Below, piece after piece: positions 1-10,036 of a stretch of 64,000 bases of DNA. The notes beneath the pieces were generated by a model. It saw only the letters and a program-made list of their open reading frames with translations, was not told where the DNA came from and ran no database searches. The stretch is from Anastatus disparis (lineage: Eukaryota > Arthropoda > Insecta > Hymenoptera > Eupelmidae). The stretch's first letter is position 1, and every line of letters begins with the position of its first letter. The position numbers were made by a program, and so were the translations under genes. The stretch spans positions 4,369,501 to 4,433,500 of the forward strand of contig JAFFSR010000292.1 in the NCBI GenBank assembly GCA_017163975.1, read 5' to 3'.

Positions 1-544
1 AACCTCAAAAAAACCAAACTTGTTAATTTTAACAAGAAAAAAATCCTATCAGGCAACACGTCAATTCTTGTCAATGGACATAAAATAAAATCTATTGAGG
101 CCACAAAATCTTTTGGGATCATATTTGATTATGAGCTTACTTTTTAGCTACACATCAAAGACATGGCCACTACATGCCAAAGAGCACATAGGGTTTTAAA
201 ATACATTTATGGAATTTGGTGGGGATCTCATCCCAAAACATTGCTCACTTTATACAAAAGTTATATGCATTTAGTTATTGATTATGGTATCTTTATCTAT
301 TATTCCAAGACAATTGTACTTGCCAACATCATTAAAAACTTACAATATTCTGCTCTTAAAACTGTTATGGGGTACAGAATTTCTTCCCCGAAAAACGTTA
401 TTTTAGCGGAGTCTAAAATCACACCTATTAAGGACAGAGCATTCTATCTGGGTTGTAGCTACATAGTTAAGTCTCTCTCCAACGAATCAAATGCTTCACA
501 TAAAAACATTCGACATTTTTATAATAAGCACAAAATATCTAAAC
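1..544 (+). pseudogene. Non-LTR retrotransposon ORF2 fragment, RT thumb region
   Basis: One continuous reading frame from base 1 gives the part of a non-LTR reverse transcriptase that follows the catalytic palm. It includes a KSFGIIFD segment (family pattern KxLGxxxD) and a WWGSHPKTLLTLYKSY segment followed by DYG, which is the usual thumb signature. A TAG at 145-147 breaks the frame, and the 5' part lies outside the window. The frame resumes after the MITE at 549-974, again after the DIRS element, and the same element supplies the RNase H pieces further right. It is a dead copy. The clade is probably I, LOA or a related RNase H-bearing group (inference). Confidence 0.8.
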
Positions 545-548
545 TTAA

Positions 549-974
549 GAGGCGGTCGGAACCAAATCGGTGACTTGCGGTATATATCAAGTCAGCATTT
601 TTCGCTTTACGATAATATTTTGTATATTTTTATGGCTTAAACTATTTCAAATTATTCTTTATATACATGACTAGAGGAAATGACTATATTTCTACCATAT
701 GAATAAGAAAATTAATTATAAGCATTTATTACAAATATCAAACTGACTTGACATATACCGCATGCAAAAAACTGTCGTGTCAATTGTTAGGTGGCATTTT
801 TCGCTTTATAACAATATTTTGTATATTTTTGTGGCTTTAACTATTTTAAATTATTCTTTATATACATGACTAGAGGAAATGACAATATTTTTACCATATT
901 AATAAATGAATAAATTATTACAAGCATTTATTACAAGCACTGAACTAAGTCACCGATTTGATTCCAACCGCCTC
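549..974. mobile_element. MITE with TTAA target duplication (piggyBac-like)
   Basis: Terminal inverted repeats of about 28 bp start GAGGCGGTYGGAAYC at both ends. They are flanked by TTAA at 545-548 and 975-978, the target duplication typical of piggyBac-like elements. The inside is two diverged direct copies of a roughly 115-bp AT-rich unit (about 597-712 and 792-906), each containing the motif ACATGACTAGAGGAAATGAC. There is no coding capacity. It interrupts the non-LTR ORF2, whose frame continues after the second TTAA. Confidence 0.88.
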
Positions 975-978
975 TTAA

Positions 979-1076
979 AAGAAAAAGAATAATCACGGAG
1001 TGTATAAATAAGGTGATTACTATCACTGACAAAATATTGTATGTCTGCAAAATCGATGACATCTATGTAAACAATT
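979..1076 (+). pseudogene. Non-LTR ORF2 fragment between MITE and DIRS
   Basis: This stretch continues the reading frame of 1-544 (translation begins KRKRIITECINKV) and runs up to the AATT at the left end of the DIRS element. It corresponds to the linker between the RT thumb and the RNase H domain. The frame resumes at 5924. Confidence 0.72.
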
Positions 1077-1222
1077 ATATCTCGTCTCGTTCTCGGAATT
1101 ACAAACGTAGTACCGCTACTTCTACACGTAAGTTACCACACTTTTAGAGTAAGATTTAAAAAGTCAGGGCTGCCATCTTTACAGCCGTTGTCGCCTTTAC
1201 ACCTAATCCAACCTACACTCAT
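1077..1222 (+). repeat. DIRS left inverted terminal repeat
   Basis: The reverse complement of this segment closely matches 5732-5880. The shared core includes the stretch around TCCAACCTACACTCAT at its inner end and ACAAACGTAG near its outer end. The extreme outer end (AATTATATCTCGTCTCG) is matched instead by the first half of the internal complementary region at 5535-5572. Confidence 0.88.
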
Positions 1223-1316
1223 AACGTTTCTTGTGCGCGAAGTGATCGCACGTGTGAGTATTAAGACCTACAAAAACTCATTATAACAAGAGATTTTATT
1301 TCGCAAAATAGTCAAA

Positions 1317-2640
1317 ATGGGTAAGCGAAAAAGAGAAAAAGAAAGAGAGGACAGAGAAGAAAGAGTAAAGTTGTTCAAGAGAATGGAAAGTTTAGAAAAA
1401 TTAATGCGATGTCACATTGAGGCATGCGCTGGGCAGGCGACATTCGAAAATGCAACAAATACAACAACTTCCTTGGAAGTTAGGACGCCCGAAAAAACGA
1501 AGTCGTCAACGACGATCGTTAAAGGTAAAATTAATTATAAAATTATAATTATTGGTCTCATTCGGCGATGAGCTCACACGAGTGGTGAGGCATATCGTTC
1601 GTTTAACTAGTGAAGTACTTACACGAGTGGTAAGGCATAACCTAGAATTTATTATTACAGAGCCAATATATGAAAATGACGCGTCATTGACAGAGTCAAA
1701 AGAAAAACAATCGTTACCGACAGAGACTAAGAATAAAGAAAATACGTTAACTGAGCAAAGCAACAATGCAGAACTAGACCCTAAACCAGTGGATGCTTGT
1801 TTAGACGAAGAAATTATAAAAATACTCGGTGATGATCCTCATAAAGAAAATTACAATGAAGCTGAAATTCATCCGTCCTTAGCATCTAGATGGTCAGTTT
1901 GGTTATCGAATGGAATAAAAAAAGAGGATAAAGTAGAATTAATACTTATCCTCGCGCAAAAAATTGTTTACTGGAAGCACAAATTTTGAATTTAGAAGTT
2001 GCACGAATGATGAATGCGGCAGCTATTAAGCGAGACAAATATGCTTGAGATTCACAAAATTTGACCGGCGCCGCAATGGTATCATTAGGCCTAGGCATTT
2101 CACTAGTATTAAATGAAAAGAAGGAAGGAATTGACCGAGATCAACTCTTGCAATACTTAGTAGACGCAGGGAAACTACTATGTGAAATTCATCATCACGA
2201 AGCAGTGACTAGAAGGTCATTTATTATCCCAGGAATAGAGAAAAATATGAAGTCGGTGTTGGAAGACACAAAGATAGATAAATATCTATTTGGCGAAGAA
2301 CTTTCAGAAAAAATAAAATCAGAAAAATCAATCGCAAAAATTGCGTCTGATTTGAAACCCAGGCCAATTCTTAAATCAGCGGTTCCTTTAAGAACGCAAA
2401 ATAATTTAAACGTACGAGCCCCATCTTCGACCAGTCAAGAAGCACAGAAGGTGGGGGGGAACCAAATGATCGTACATAAGCTTCAAGAACAAAGCAAGCT
2501 CTGCGCAGAAATATCCATCGGAAAGGACATACTCAACAACAAAGTTGTCTCAAAATCACCCAAAGGAGGCAGCTCATCAAGTCAAGAAGGACTACAATTC
2601 GAGGCGGTAAAGGTAAACAAAGTGGCGGGCAGACTAAAAT
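1317..2640 (+). pseudogene. DIRS gag-like ORF, broken
   Basis: An ATG at 1317 opens a lysine/glutamate-rich, coiled-coil-like start (MGKRKREKEREDREERVKLF). The frame is lost near 1500-1560. There, two similar short segments ending in CACGAGTGGTRAGGCATA (1575-1593 and 1622-1640) look like a small duplication or insertion. Coding continues from about 1680 (acidic, with HPSLASRWSVWLSNG) and, after a shift near 1985, in the frame that holds a TGA at 2046-2048. The stretch after it (MVSLGLGISLVLNEKK) resembles the conserved helical region of DIRS Gag proteins. No zinc finger is seen. Confidence 0.65.
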
Positions 2641-4062
2641 ATTTTATTAAAAACTGGGAAAAAATAACTAATAGTAAATTTATATTGAACTGTATTCAAG
2701 GTTATACAATTGAATTTTATAAAACTGTTCATCAAGATTTTGAGCCACCTAAGCCTACATTTAATTCTACAGAAGAATATTTAGAATGTAATAAGGCTAT
2801 AAAAAAGCTAATTGATATAGGTGCTATTAAATCTTGTAAATACGAAGAAGGACAATTTGTATCTTCGTATTTTTTAATAGACAAACCAGATGGCTCAAAA
2901 CGATTCGTATTTAACTTATAAAACTTAAATAATTTTATTTACACCGAGCACTTTAAGCTCGAAGATGTTAAGATGGCTACTAAGCTTTTAATCGAAGGTG
3001 ATTATATGGCACACATCGATTTGAAAGACGCGTATTTTTTAATTCCAGTCCATAAAGAGAGTAGAAAATATTTAAGGTTTTATTTTCAAAATAATTTATA
3101 TGAATTTTTAGTACTACCATTCGGGTTATGTACGGCACTATATATTTTTACAAAAATAATAAGGCCAGTTGTAAATTACTTACGTTCAAAGGGTTACGCG
3201 TCAATTGTCTATCTAGACGATTTTTTGTGTATTGCTCGTAATTACGAATTATGTAAACAAAATGTTGATGTCACCAAAAATATGCTCGAGTCTTTAGGAT
3301 TTATTTTAAATAAAGAAAAAAGTAAATTAGTTCCAGATACAAATTGTCAGTTTTTAGGTTTTATTTTAAATTCAAAGTCAATGACATAAGAATTACCAGA
3401 GGCAAAACGTGAAAAACTTCTTAGTATGACTAAAAAGTTAAAATTTACTAAAAATTGCAAAATTAGAGTTTTAGCTCAATATATAGGTAATTTAATCGCC
3501 GCGTGTGAAGCTATCAAGTATAGTTGGTTATATACAAAGAAATTTAAAAGAATAAAATTTATGATGTTATTGGTTCATGACAATGATTATGAAGCGGTTA
3601 TCACGTTACCGGAAGAATTGCAAGACGATTTTACATGGTGGGAGTCGCATGTAATGACTTCGGTAAAATCATTTCGAATAAACAAAATTCGCAAAAAAAA
3701 TTTATACAGACGCGTCACTAACAGGATGGGGGGCCTTCTGCGAAGGAGAAAGAGCTCACGGTCTTTGGTCAGCTGAAGAGAAAAAATGTCATATAAATTA
3801 TTTGGAATTATTAGCCGTTTTCTTAGCGCTAAAAATATTTATTGCGGATTTGCAAAATTGTGATGTACTCTTACGAATTGATAATACGACGGCTATATCG
3901 TACGTTAATCGTATGGGGGGAGTAAAATATCCGCAATTGAACCTATTGGCTAGAAAAATTTGGCGATTGTGCGAACAGAAAAATATAATAATATTCGCTA
4001 CGTACATTCCTTCTAAAGAAAACATAGAAGCGGATAAAGAATCAAGGCTGAATAATATTGAT
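2641..4062 (+). pseudogene. DIRS reverse transcriptase and RNase H, broken
   Basis: RT begins with a region containing GAIKSCKYEEGQFVSSYF and DGSKRFVFNL. Motif A follows as HIDLKDAYFLIPVH (about 3012-3053), and the catalytic box is YLDDFL (about 3210). RNase H follows, with a TDASLTGWGA-type start around 3705 and LELLAVFLALK with RIDNTTAISYVNRMGG (3802-3930). Breaks are TAA at 2919-2921, TAA at 3387-3389 and a one-base frameshift near 3700. The order RT then RNase H with no integrase, followed by a recombinase, separates it from gypsy or copia. Confidence 0.87.
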
Positions 4063-4500
4063 ACCGAGTGGGAATTATCCAATGCTGCGTATAATTATTT
4101 ATTAAAACATCTAGGTACACCAGACATTGATTTATTTGCATCAAGAATTAACAAAAAATGTAAATTATATTGTTCATGGCATAAAGACCCAGAAGCTACT
4201 TATATCGATGCATTCACAATAGTTTGGAAAAAGTACTATTTTTATGCGTTTCCGCCATTTTCAATAGTTCCGCGGGTTTTACAAAAAATAGTCCCCGAGA
4301 AAGCATCGGGTATTTTAATAGTTCCATATTGGACCACTCAGCCTTGGTTCCCATTATTTGAATCATTATTAGATCAAGAACCAATAATATTTAAACCATC
4401 AAAAAATCTATTATTATCTCCTTGCAGAATGCAGCAACACCCGTTGGAAAGGAGCCTGTCCTTGATTGCCGGGAAGTTATCAGGAAGTCTTATATCAAGA
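4063..4500 (+). pseudogene. DIRS domain downstream of RNase H (position of the DAM-like methyltransferase)
   Basis: The frame of the RNase H continues without a stop through PDIDLFASRINKKC, FPPFSIVPRVLQKI and VPYWTTQPWFPLF. This block is characteristic of DIRS polyproteins and lies where a DAM-like methyltransferase domain is usually annotated. I do not see clear catalytic methyltransferase motifs. The frame overlaps the start of the recombinase ORF at about 4422-4509. Confidence 0.6.
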
Positions 4501-5428
4501 AAGGTTTGACGGCATCAACAGCTGACATCATGATTGCCTCGGTGACAGAGTCTACAATTAAACAATACTTAGGACCAATGAAGGATTGGTGTCAGTTTTG
4601 TCTATTTAAAAACGTGGATATATACGAATTTAAAGATTCAGAATTACTACAATTTTTGACAGAAAAATTTAATGCGGGTGCTTCGTATGGTTCGCTAAAT
4701 TCGGCAAGATTGGCTATCTCTCTTATAGCAAAGCAAAGTTTATCTAAGAATGAGATAATAAATAGATTCTTTAAAGGGATTTATAAAAAACGTCCAACAA
4801 AACCGAAGTATGATCGAACATGGGATCCGACATTGGTATTAAATTTTATTAGCAAATGGCATCCTCTTAATTCATTAAATTTAACTGAATTGACTTATAA
4901 ATTAGTCACACTTCTGGCACTTGGTACAGGTCATAGAATTCAGACCCTTTCTTTCATAAAAATAAAAAATATTAAAAAATCTAAAGATGGATTAGAAGTT
5001 GAAATCACGGATTTTATTAAGACATCTGAATAAGGCGCGTTTCAACCATTATTACGGTTACCGTTTTTAAAGAAAAGCCAGAATTATGCTTAGCTAGTAC
5101 AGTGCAAGAATATATTAAGGTTACTAAAAATTTAAGAGGTGATTGCGATAGTTTAATAATAACTTGTAAAAAACCTTATAAAGCAGCTTCAACTCAGACG
5201 ATCAGTAGGTGGATAAAGTCAGTACTTTCAAAAAGCGGTGTAAGTGAAGAATATACTGCTTACAGTACTAGGCATGCGTCAACCTCATTAGCATATAAAA
5301 AAGGAATTGATATTGATTTGATAAGATCAACAGCGGGTTAGTCAAAATCTTCAGAAACCTTTGCTAGGTTTTACAATCGGCCAATAGAGAGGCCCAAAGA
5401 TTCTTTCGCAAAAACCGTATTATTGTAA
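4422..5428 (+). pseudogene. DIRS tyrosine recombinase, broken
   Basis: The recombinase would integrate circular DIRS cDNA. The N-terminal half has the core-binding pattern (STIKQYLGPMKDWCQFC). The first catalytic arginine lies in LGTGHRIQTLS (about 4918-4950). The C-terminal half has YSTRHASTSLAYKKG (HxxR region) and ends with ETFARFYNRP, carrying the probable nucleophile tyrosine. Breaks are TAA at 5031-5033, a frameshift near 5073, and TAG at 5339-5341 where the family has tryptophan. The natural stop is TAA at 5426-5428. Confidence 0.88.
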
Positions 5429-5534
5429 GCTCAACTGTATATGATGTAATTGTAAGCAAGTAATCATAATAAATGAATCATAATTACTTTAAGCATTAAT
5501 AATAAAATAACAATGAAAAATAATCTCTAAACAT

Positions 5535-5640
5535 CTACGTTTGTAATCCCGAGAACGAGACGAGATATAATTGAACGATCAAACGAACTTACAAGTGAAG
5601 TTCGATCGAAATTATATTTAGTCTCGTTCGAGGAAATTGC
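5535..5640 (+). repeat. DIRS internal complementary region
   Basis: The first part (5535-5572) is the reverse complement of the outermost left terminus (about 1073-1111). The second part (5569-5640) is the reverse complement of the outermost right terminus (about 5850-5923). The two meet at the shared AATT. In the DIRS1 model this sequence templates completion and joining of the ends into a circle. Confidence 0.87.
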
Positions 5641-5731
5641 AAGCCCTCCACGAAAAACCCACCCAATGCAGAAATCTGCTCTAATAAGACGATATTGGTA
5701 TTTATTTTATTATTAGAATAACTTTAAAAAT

Positions 5732-5923
5732 ATGAGTGTAGGTTGGATTAGGTGTAAAGGCGACAACGGCTGTAAAGATGGCAGCCCTGACTTTTTAAAT
5801 CTTACTCTAAAAGTGTGGTAACTTACGTGTAGAAGTAGCGGTACTACGTTTGTAATCTCCTCGAGCGAGACTAAATATAATTTCGATCGAACTTCACTTG
5901 TAAGTTCGTTTGATCGTTCAATT
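5732..5923 (+). repeat. DIRS right inverted terminal repeat
   Basis: It starts with the reverse complement of the inner left repeat (ATGAGTGTAGGTTGGATTAG). It extends outward beyond the left copy to the AATT at 5920-5923, and this extra outer part is copied in the internal complementary region. Confidence 0.87.
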
Positions 5924-6123
5924 ATAATACTATTCACTTTCGCCCTCAAGTTAATTTTTATCTAGAAAATTTCTTTCGTAAATTCAGTAATCCAGGACTC
6001 GTATTTGATATCTATTATTTTGATGAAATCAATGTCAGATACTACACAGATGGTAGTATAATTAAAGATTCCTTATCCATCGGAACTGCTTGTGTAACAG
6101 AAGATTCCCAAGTTGTCTCCAAA
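5924..6123 (+). pseudogene. Non-LTR ORF2 fragment, RNase H N-terminal half
   Basis: This continues the interrupted non-LTR ORF2. The translation reaches YYTDGSIIKDS at about 6038-6070, the first strand and first catalytic aspartate of an RNase H domain. It ends after VVSK at the left end of the TTAA-family MITE. The left flank of that MITE reads CAAA rather than TTAA. About 15-20 residues of RNase H seem to be missing between here and 10163, so a small deletion probably accompanied or followed the insertion. Confidence 0.82.
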
Positions 6124-6704
6124 GGAGGTTCTTGCATGAAAATTCTGAAACTACACTATAACGTTTCTTATTATCGATCGTATGCTTAATTTATGGGCTC
6201 GCCGTACAAAATTTAATAAAAATCAGAACTTAAAGTTTGAACTTTTTTGTACAGGCTCTTATGGGACTGTGAATAAAATATATAAAAATTGAGTATTTGC
6301 AAAGCAGGGAGTGATTTTCTGAAAAACAGACAGATAAACAAATGTCTAGAAGAAAGTTTCCTCTTTCAAATGATATCTAGTAAAGTACTCATTACCGTGG
6401 TGAATATTGAGATATTACACGTTAAAGTCAATAAACGTCTTTGCAGCCGGATCAAGAGAAGCCACGTTTTTCGCATCACTCAACAGCGAAAAGAAAAGCG
6501 CGCAAATTTCGAAAGTTTTAAATTCTCATAACAAAATACAATTAATAATATTATATTATTTTATTTAAAATTATTTTATGATAAACTACTCTATTTCCGC
6601 TATTTTTACATCATTTTTAAAAATTTTATGATATTATTATCAAAATATTAAAATTAAAATAAGCAAACTTAACCTAAAAGCAGAAACCGATCACAGACAC
6701 CGAG

Positions 6705-6710
6705 TATACA

Positions 6711-6787
<77 letters not shown>
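6705..6787. repeat. (TACA)n then (TA)n microsatellite
   Basis: About eight TACA units run into a long TA tract inside MITE copy 1. The first LTR insertion begins at its right edge. Confidence 0.95.
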
Positions 6788-6789
<2 letters not shown>

Positions 6790-7680
6790 CAACGATTATT
6801 CATAATCGTGCAGACAGGATATTCAAATCTCCCGCCACGGTAGTAACAGGCTCAACCACCAGGTGCCTGCTCCCGCAAGAGGAACAGCGAGCTCAAGGAG
6901 ATATAAGAGCTAAGGCTCAGCGACGAGTCAAGGCATTGGGTACTGTGCTCTCCCTCTCTCTTAGCCGAGTGCGCTCGCTGGCCTAGAGAGAGAAAGCAGT
7001 ATACAGTACTGGCTTTCTTATATGGGGCTCTTACGCCTTATAAGAAAAGCTACTCTCTCGCTCGCTCTAATGTGACAAACCATTAGAGGCAAGTCGAACC
7101 GCATTTAATCTTTACCGAGTGCGCTCGCTGGCTTAGATAAAATGCGACTGAGAGAACCGCCAATGCACTTCTGCACCGCCGTACCGCTGTACCGCCGTAC
7201 CGCCCGTACTGTAAATATTAGATTAGTTTAACTTAATATAAGATCATATTAGTTTGTACCGCCGAGCCGCCGTACCGGCCGTTTTGTAAATAGTAACTTT
7301 ATTTAATTCATTATTAACATTTGATATTAAGATTGATTTACACCGATAGGAGCGCGGTGGCGTAACGGATAGAGCTCTTGCCTTCAACGCGGTGGGCACG
7401 GGTTCGAATCCTGGCCAGGCACCTCTGACTTTTTTTCGAAAGAAAATTAGTGTATGTGCTACCCATATCGCGACTCTTAAAAAATCTGGCCTCATTGAGT
7501 ATCGGTTGATTGTTGGTCACAAAAGTGGCTGACCATCCATCGGTAGTCAAAGTTTCCGGTATGGCGGTGTCTGACAGTCTAGCCTGATGTAATGTGTTAA
7601 ACGGTTCCGGGCTGGGCTCCCTCGACATCTCCATAGAAAAAGGTTAATTATATAGAGGATAACAATATCCTTTATATATT

Positions 7681-7713
<33 letters not shown>

Positions 7714-8487
7714 TGATTGATTTACACCGAACCGTTATATACCGCCGAGCCGCCGCGCCGACCCGTGTATAAGACACTTTGTCTAAGATAAGTTCATAGT
7801 AACTTTAAGGTGTTTTTCCACCTATTGTAACCGTAGTATTAAGTTAGTATTAAGGGTGCTTCCCACCCATTGCCGCTGCCGGAAAAAGGCAAGCTAAGAT
7901 TACTCTATCCATGTACATCTGCCGCGCATTAGAGAATCGCAGGCCTTCAGCCACATTCCGTGTTACCGCATTAAGGGTATCGTCCACCCACCGTTAGTAG
8001 AATAGTTTATTAATATTATAATTATTATAATTTTGTTTGTTCATTAAAACCGCCCAGGCCGTTAACCACCGTTAGTCTAATTTGACTTATTAAAGCTAAA
8101 GTTTATTTCCATTATTTTTGATTTAATTTATTTCCGTCGCCAACAAGAGGCGCATAAGCCGATAAGTGGCTTACAATAAATTCAATCTTTATTTCTTTGT
8201 TATGACGCGTACATATATTAGGTTAGTTATTTTGATTTATATAATTTAGGTTAGTTTATTACTTTTATCATTATTGTTATACGTCGTTGTAAAATATGAG
8301 TTTTTAGAGTACAATAAAGCCCAGGTACTCCCTAGTATAAACCAACGTGTCAACCCGTATACTATCCTTTATATTTCCACCGTCCGTCCTAACCGACCTC
8401 CTGCCTCGAACCCTGGTCACTCACTGAAGCGTCTGGCAACAGGAGGTAAAGACGTAATATTTCCCATTCGCGGGAAATAAAAACGTT

Positions 8488-8490
<3 letters not shown>
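6787..8490 (+). mobile_element. Solo LTR, 1.4 kb LTR family, copy 1
   Basis: It aligns over its length with the LTR at 8624-10037: CCCGCC and TATA (GATATAAGAG, 6898-6907) near the start, repeated GGGTGNNNNCCACCC stem motifs, then GTACAATAAAGCC and a tail with CTGAAGCGTCTGGCAACAGG. It ends ACGTTACA. The start is diverged (TCGCAACG instead of TGCGACG). AT repeats lie on both sides, so the target duplication cannot be resolved. It is interrupted by the SINE at 7347-7714. The LTR class is inferred from TG...CA ends plus TATA and AATAAA. Confidence 0.68.
7347..7714 (+). mobile_element. tRNA-derived SINE
   Basis: The head is tRNA-like, with an A-box region GGTGGCGTAACGG and a B box GGTTCGAATCC, so RNA polymerase III transcription is expected. 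A non-tRNA body of about 260 bp follows, ending in a run of about 27 A. The exact 16-bp target duplication GATTGATTTACACCGA lies at 7331-7346 and 7715-7730. The cloverleaf is imperfect and the anticodon position reads TCA, so this is not a working tRNA gene. Confidence 0.93.
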
Positions 8491-8537
<47 letters not shown>

Positions 8538-8623
8538 TGTATAGTGTACTACAAAATCGAATTCATAGTATATTTGAACGTAAAAAATAATTATTTAATT
8601 TTCAGAAATATATATATATATAT
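8491..8623 (+). repeat. MITE copy 1 remnant with (AT)n between two LTRs
   Basis: An AT tract (8491-8534) precedes about 75 bp matching the compact MITE copy (GAATTCATAGTATATTTGAACG). A short AT run then leads into the second LTR. This proves that the two LTRs are separate insertions rather than a tandem. Confidence 0.85.
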
Positions 8624-8757
8624 TGCGACGAGTATACATACCCGCGCATTCAAATTTCCCGCCTAACGGCCAGCTACGATAGAACAGTAGTTCTGAGCTC
8701 AGCCGCCAGGTGGCAACTTTAAACGTCGTTGCACGCATCGGGAAAAATGAGGCCGGA

Positions 8758-8766
8758 GTATATAAG
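8758..8766 (+). promoter_or_regulatory. TATA box of LTR copy 2
   Basis: GTATATAAG is conserved at the same place in LTR copy 3 (about 42936-42944), and a variant (GATATAAGAG) is in copy 1 at about 6898. It probably directs transcription starting about 30 bp downstream, placing the stem-loop series in the RNA leader. Confidence 0.6.
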
Positions 8767-8809
8767 AGGCCGAGAAGCACAGCTAAGCAGAGCAGTGTAG
8801 ACTACGGTC

Positions 8810-9020
8810 CTCTCTCTCTCTTTACCTTAGTGAGCACGCTAGGCTAAGAGAGAGTGGGGCCAGTAGTAGCTGGTTGCCTTGGCTTGTGGAGCACCACAGC
8901 TTAGGCAAAGCTTCTCTCTCTTGCACATGGGGATAGACCAAGTGAGCACGCTGGTCTAAACTCTAGTGCATATGCTGGCAGTGTTAGAGATACGTCGAGT
9001 GAGCACGCTGGCGTAGATCT
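8810..9020 (+). promoter_or_regulatory. Series of stem-loops with constant loop AGTGAGCACGC
   Basis: Stem 1 (8810-8855) pairs CTCTCTCTT with AAGAGAGAG. A further hairpin (about 8875-8910) pairs TTGCC...TGTGG with CCACA...GGCAA around AGCA. Stem 2 (8932-8957) pairs TAGACCA with TGGTCTA, with an outer GCAC/GTGC. Stem 3 (8985-9020) pairs TACGTCG with TGGCGTA. The loops at 8829, 8941 and 8998 are the same sequence. Copy 3 (49190-49410) keeps all of them. Function is unknown. Confidence 0.7.
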
Positions 9021-10036
9021 ACCTGCCTAGAGCACACTAGCTATTTTTGCCGCCGCCGCAATGCCGAACTTGCGCCGTTGAATTTAAGGGTGACGTCCAC
9101 CCATAGTATTATATTCTATTTCACATTTCGCCGCTGGCTTAATTAAGGGTCTGGTTAACCCGTAGCCGTCGCGTCCGCCGCCGCGTGACTATGGAATATA
9201 TTAAGGGTGTCGTCCACCTAATTATTTAATTCGCATTAGTTTAAAGGACTCCGTCCGGCCGCGCATAAATATTAGAACTTAGATTAAGTTAAGGGTGTCG
9301 TCCACCCAACACATTTTTATATTAGTTAGAGGACTCCGTCCGCCTGCCGCGTAATCATTAAGATATTAGGATAAGTTAAGGGTGTCGGCCACCCATTGTC
9401 TTTACGTCACTTAAAGGTCCCGCATGCCTATAGAGATTTGTAACTCAGATAATTAAGGGAGCCGGCTACCCACCGTCATTATTATTATTACCGTAGTATT
9501 AAGTATAGCGTCACTAGATGCCGTCGCCTAGTTATATTATAATTATTTAATTATTAATTATTTATCTCTTTTGTTTTTGCACATTGTTGCAGGTAAAAGC
9601 CGCCGGTATAAATTAGACCGTCCAGGCCGTAGAATCTTTAGTTAAAGTAAACTATAATTCAGATTCTTTAAAGATTATTGATTAATTGATTTCACTTATT
9701 AAATAGCCGTCAAGTGGTCGATTTAATTATTTTTGTACATTACATTCCGTTAAGGTTAGGTTAGTTATTTGCATTATATAAGATTATTAGGTTTAGCTTT
9801 GGATTAATACATTATTATCATTCTATATTTTATAATCGTCGTTGTAAGAGTTTTATGAGTACAATAAAGCCAAGGTATTCCATAGCATAACCAAACGTGT
9901 TAAACCCGGTTACTTTCCTTTACTTTCCACCGTCCGATCCCTCCAACTCCTGCCGATCTTACCCTGGTAACTCACTGAAGCGTCTGGCAACAGGAGTTAC
10001 ACGTATTTCCCCCTCCCGAAAGGGAAAAACGTTTAC

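Larger units (their letters stand above)
1077..5923 (+). mobile_element. DIRS1-type tyrosine-recombinase retrotransposon, complete but dead
   Basis: The element is about 4.85 kb. It carries a gag-like region, RT, RNase H, a downstream domain and a tyrosine recombinase, which is the DIRS order. Its ends are inverted repeats (1077-1222 and 5732-5923). An internal complementary region at 5535-5640 is complementary to the outer left end followed by the outer right end, joined at AATT. That is the DIRS1 replication architecture. AATT occurs at both junctions (1073-1076, 5920-5923) with no longer target duplication. Removing the element leaves the flanking non-LTR reading frame open. In-frame stops and frameshifts in every ORF show it is no longer active. 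Confidence 0.92.

Noticed and set aside
7347..7425. tRNA gene candidate with TCA anticodon position
   Set aside because: It is the head of a SINE with poly-A tail and target duplication; the stems are imperfect.
9750..9780. GGTTAGGTTAG resembling insect telomere repeat
   Set aside because: Only two short units inside an LTR.
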